A stretch of DNA of 64,000 bases, taken from CAADGU01 sp035444285. Its GTDB lineage: Bacteria > Chloroflexota > Anaerolineae > Promineifilales > Promineifilaceae. The stretch lies in NCBI GenBank assembly GCA_035444285.1, contig DAOMOK010000008.1, positions 62,001 through 126,000 of the forward strand, written 5' to 3'. Position numbers and translations under genes: made by a program. Below, in pieces: positions 60,786-64,000 of the stretch (the first letter of the stretch is position 1; each line of letters begins with the position of its first letter). The notes below the pieces were generated by a model. That model worked only from the letters and a program-made list of their open reading frames with translations. It was not told the DNA's origin and did not search any database.

Positions 60786-63700
60786 ATGGCGGCGGATAGT
60801 GAAGCATTCTGGAAAGCAGTCGAAACAGCCACCGACCCCACGGCGTATAAACCGGCGCGCCACACGGCCGTCACTGTCACCCGTCTCTCCAACCGCGAAG
60901 AAACCTACTACGTACTCAAGCAGCCAGAGCGCAAAAATTATGTGCGCCTGTCGGAAGAAGATTATGCGTTGTGGTGGCAGATGAACGGCCGTCACCGCAT
61001 CAAAGACCTGCTCTTCTACAGCCTCAGACGATACAAAAGCCTGCCCGTCGGTCACTTCACCACCGTCGTCACCGAACTGCGGCAGGGTGGCTTCCTGCAA
61101 GACCAGCCTGTGAATCTGTATAACCAGATTGAGGCGCAACTGCAAGCCCGCGCCCCGGAAAGCCGGGGGCGGCGGCTGCTTAACGGCTTTTTGCATACCG
61201 AAATGGCCCGCAGTGGCTTAGACCCCTTTTTTACAAAACTGTATCGCTGGACACGGCCGTTATTCCATCCCATTGCTCAAATGCTCTTGCTGCTGCTGGT
61301 GTTGTCAGGCGGGGTGTTGTTTGCGCTGCTGTACGGCCGTCATGTCTACACCCTTACCAGCAGTGGCTATGTGGCGGCTGTGTCGCTCATTGCCGCCAAT
61401 CTGTTGGTCATCGGTTTGCACGAACTGGCGCACGCCCTGACCACCAAACACATTGGCCGTGAGCTAGATCGCGGCGGTTTTTTACTGTATTGGGGGCTGC
61501 CCGCCTTCTTTGTGGATACCCGTGATACCTGGCTGGCAACCAGCCATCAGCGCATCCTGGTCTCCTGGGCCGGGCCGTATTCGGGGCTGATGCTGGGCGG
61601 GCTGTTGGGCTGGGTGTTAACGGCCGTTGCCTACTTCGCCCCTACCACCAGCGATACTGTTTGGGCTACATTTTTTTACCAGATTGCGTTTATGGCCTAC
61701 TTTAGTGTCCTCATCAATCTCAACCCGCTGTTGGAATTGGATGGCTATTTCATCCTTATGGATTGGCTGGAAATACCCGGTCTGCGCAGCCGTGCTTTCC
61801 GTTTCTGGCGTGAAAGGCTGTGGAGTAAAGTGAAAGCATCCACCAGTCCACGCCAGTTGTGGCGTGATCTGGCTGTACGCGAACGTATCTTTCTACTTTT
61901 TGGGGCGCTGGCCTTTGTTTACTCTGTTTTTGCGCTGTGGCTGGCGGTCAATTTCTGGCGGCTGCGGCTGGCTCCATTTGCAGAGACGTTGTGGGCCAAT
62001 GGCTTTTGGGGGCGGGTGACGTTGGTGCTGCTGACGGCCGTTCTCCTCATCCCCACCGCCTACTTCCTCGGCCTGCTCATGTGGAACCGGGTGCAAGTAG
62101 GGCTGCGTTGGCTGGCGCATCGCAATTTATTAGCCCGGCCTGATGTGCTGGCGCTGCTGACCGGTGTTCCCATTTTTGTGGGCATGCCAGTCGTCTGGTT
62201 GCTGTTGGGCCGCCTGCCTGCCGGGGTCGTCTGGCAGCCGATTTTCATCTGGCTGCTCTATCTGGTATCGGCGGCTGAACTGGCTTTTGTGGCCTGGCAG
62301 TTAACCGGTTCTCGTTTTCAATGGACGTTGTGGGCGTTGGCGGTTGTGCCTTTGGCGTTGTCGTTGTCTACCATAGCAGCCGGTCTGACGGCCGTCGCCT
62401 GGCGTGACCTGGCGCTGATGCTGGCTGCTGCCGCCATTTTGGCCGGCGGCATCGTGGCCTGGTTTACCATTAACCCCCGCTGGCTGGTGCGCGCTGACCG
62501 GCTGCTGATGGGCGGTTTTCTGTTAGCCGGGCTGCTGACGTTTGTGGCGCTGACACAAGTGGGGGAATCAGGGGGGGGTAACGGCCGTTGGCTGGCGGTT
62601 ACCTTCATCACTTCCTGCACCTTTTTGGGCCTGGCCTTTATGGCCCCCGTGTTGCTGAACTTTTGGCGGTCTCGTTTTGCTCTACCCTGGACGCTGCTGG
62701 TGGTGGTAATGGGCCTGACGCCCTGGCTGCTGCCATTTCCTGCGCTGGCCGCACCCTTGTTGGCGCTGTGGTTATTTGCCGTCACGCTCTATTTGCTGTT
62801 GGGTCTGTTAGCGCAGTTTGCCCGCTACGAATTGGCCGAAACAGCAGTGGCAGAAGTGGGCACATTTAGCGAACGCGATCGGTTGGTTTTTGGGTTTAAT
62901 CATTTGATGGCCGCCCTGTTTGCCAGCTATGAGGCGGTGTTTGGCGGGCGGCGGCTGGCGGCCATTCAGGCAGAAATTGTGAGCGCCGGGCCGTTGGACC
63001 GTGACCTGAGCATTTTGCAGATTGCTGAACGTGCCCGTCATGCATTGTTGCTGGCCGTTGACCGGCTGGACGATCTGGCGGGGACGCCGTTCACGCGCCA
63101 GGCGGGGCAGGCAGCGTATGACAGCCTGCCCTGGCTGGAAGCGGAGACGGTGGCCCGGCATGTGCTGTCACGCACCCAATGGGGGGCCGGGCTGGCGCAA
63201 GGGTTTATCCGTGCTCGTGACCACCGGTTGGAGTTGATCCGGCAGGCGGATATTTTTGCAGGGTTGGATCGGGACGGGATGCAGGAGGTAACGGCCGTGA
63301 TGCAAACCCGCACCGTCCGTAAAAACACCGTGCTGGCCCATGCCGGGCGCGAGGCGGAGACCTTTTTCATGGTAGACAGCGGCGAAGTGGGTGTGTATCA
63401 CAGCGGTGAGCAGGTGGCGGTGCTGTACAGTGGCGGTTATTTTGGCACGGAGGCGCTGGCCGGGCGGGGGCAGCACAGTTTTACTTATCGGGCATTGAGT
63501 ACGGCCGTGTTGCTCACCATTCACCGCGACCACTTCGACCCCCTGCTTCGCGCCGACACCACCCTGGCGCAGCAGGTGAGTTCTGGGGCGCAGGCGCGCA
63601 GCCTGCTGCGCCGCATGTCCCTGTTTAGCAGCCTCAGCCCACAAGAATTGGCGGCGTTGGATGCCCGCTTGCAGAAGCGACGGGTGCCTGCCGGTACTGT

Positions 63701-64000
63701 TTTTGTGCGGCAGGGTGAACCGCGTTCTTCTCTGTTTATTGTGGTCAGTGGTGTGGTAGATGTGTTTATGACTGAAAATGGGCAAGAAAAGGTGGTGGGT
63801 GTTTTAGGGACGGGTGAGCATTTCGGCGAATATGCCCTGTTTGCCGACACGCCCTACCACGCCAGTTGCCGCGCCCGCCTGGACACGGAACTGCTGCTGC
63901 TGGACGAAGCCAAATTTGATGAACTGGTAGCCCATTGTGAACAGATGACGCAGTATGTGGAACAGTTAGGCAGCGGCCGTCTCCTGGCTGCCCAACGCCA
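60786..64000 (+). CDS. Multi-pass M50 zinc protease fused to cyclic-nucleotide-binding domains (3' end outside window)
   Basis: 1071 codons, continuing past the window edge. Residues 1-140 include a PqqD-like part (LSEEDYALWWQMNGRH). A polytopic membrane domain carries HELAH (212-216) and NPLLELDGYF (D319), the two zinc-site motifs of site-2 proteases. Further membrane helices run to about 720. From about 818 there are two cyclic-nucleotide-binding-type domains: ETFFMVDSGEVGVYHSGEQV and SLFIVVSGVVDVF. The ATG at 60786 follows a weak -10. It is probably a regulated intramembrane protease, gated by a nucleotide or used in peptide export. A fusion this large is uncommon. Confidence 0.82.
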   Translation, partial: MAADSEAFWKAVETATDPTAYKPARHTAVTVTRLSNREETYYVLKQPERKNYVRLSEEDYALWWQMNGRHRIKDLLFYSLRRYKSLPVGHFTTVVTELRQGGFLQDQPVNLYNQIEAQLQARAPESRGRRLLNGFLHTEMARSGLDPFFTKLYRWTRPLFHPIAQMLLLLLVLSGGVLFALLYGRHVYTLTSSGYVAAVSLIAANLLVIGLHELAHALTTKHIGRELDRGGFLLYWGLPAFFVDTRDTWLATSHQRILVSWAGPYSGLMLGGLLGWVLTAVAYFAPTTSDTVWATFFYQIAFMAYFSVLINLNPLLELDGYFILMDWLEIPGLRSRAFRFWRERLWSKVKASTSPRQLWRDLAVRERIFLLFGALAFVYSVFALWLAVNFWRLRLAPFAETLWANGFWGRVTLVLLTAVLLIPTAYFLGLLMWNRVQVGLRWLAHRNLLARPDVLALLTGVPIFVGMPVVWLLLGRLPAGVVWQPIFIWLLYLVSAAELAFVAWQLTGSRFQWTLWALAVVPLALSLSTIAAGLTAVAWRDLALMLAAAAILAGGIVAWFTINPRWLVRADRLLMGGFLLAGLLTFVALTQVGESGGGNGRWLAVTFITSCTFLGLAFMAPVLLNFWRSRFALPWTLLVVVMGLTPWLLPFPALAAPLLALWLFAVTLYLLLGLLAQFARYELAETAVAEVGTFSERDRLVFGFNHLMAALFASYEAVFGGRRLAAIQAEIVSAGPLDRDLSILQIAERARHALLLAVDRLDDLAGTPFTRQAGQAAYDSLPWLEAETVARHVLSRTQWGAGLAQGFIRARDHRLELIRQADIFAGLDRDGMQEVTAVMQTRTVRKNTVLAHAGREAETFFMVDSGEVGVYHSGEQVAVLYSGGYFGTEALAGRGQHSFTYRALSTAVLLTIHRDHFDPLLRADTTLAQQVSSGAQARSLLRRMSLFSSLSPQELAALDARLQKRRVPAGTVFVRQGEPRSSLFIVVSGVVDVFMTENGQEKVVGVLGTGEHFGEYALFADTPYHASCRARLDTELLLLDEAKFDELVAHCEQMTQYVEQLGSGRLLAAQR

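Noticed and set aside
1..64000. CRISPR array
   Set aside because: The repeated units are four-copy palindromes, transposon end sites and intergenic hairpins. None shows regular repeat-spacer spacing.

Overview
This window looks like a chromosomal segment of a Gram-variable environmental bacterium, most likely a Chloroflexota (Anaerolineae-type) member. The reasons are the coding style, TTG/GTG starts, a SipW-like signal peptidase, DUF2207 and GerW-like proteins, several serine/threonine-kinase and M50 membrane proteins, and a strikingly over-represented palindromic octamer (ACGGCCGT) across the host genes. The assignment is inference; there is no rRNA or tRNA in the window.

Host part 1 (1-24959): an MBL-fold hydrolase (partial), a PLP-fold arginine/diaminopimelate-type decarboxylase, a BrnT/BrnA-like toxin-antitoxin pair, a PqqD/SPASM protein that has lost the radical-SAM cysteines beside a membrane DUF2207 protein with a Cys-Ala tail and a GerW-like Gly-rich protein, a Uma2 nuclease, two membrane helix-hairpin-helix proteins, a two-component cluster, a housekeeping block (nadD, obgE, DUF177, rdgB, rpsT), a large secreted pullulanase and gyrB.

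Mobile part (24963-42654): a 17.7-kb Tn7-like transposon with definable ends. It starts TGTAG and ends CTACA, has 4 and 5 copies of a 19-bp TnsB-type site (TTTCA-N7-TGAGAAT) at its two ends, is flanked by the 5-bp duplication AAATT, and sits 3 bp past the gyrB stop codon. It encodes TnsA, TnsB, TnsC and a TniQ/TnsD-like protein with about six C-terminal helix-turn-helix units. A divergent XRE regulator has a likely operator nearby. The cargo looks like defence genes: an HhH-DNA methyltransferase next to a 1460-residue Fe-S nuclease/SF1 helicase, a Clp-fold SDH protease with a small partner, a PIN protein with a co-translated partner, unknown proteins, and a candidate structured small RNA. The octamer that marks host DNA is almost absent from the cargo half.

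Host part 2 (42701-64000): a PBP2-like transpeptidase that originally followed gyrB directly, an HD protein, a metallophosphoesterase, an oligopeptide ABC transporter operon with a DUF885 peptidase and a P-loop kinase, a DUF6174-like lipoprotein, a GmhB-like HAD phosphatase, an SRAP protein, a short-chain dehydrogenase, transketolase, a membrane Ser/Thr kinase, and at the right edge a large M50 protease fused to cyclic-nucleotide-binding domains (partial).

Host intergenic spaces are unusual. Nearly every one carries a perfect or near-perfect hairpin built from a few recurring words, including four copies of a 93-94-bp double palindrome. Some of these hairpins supply the stop codons of neighbouring genes.
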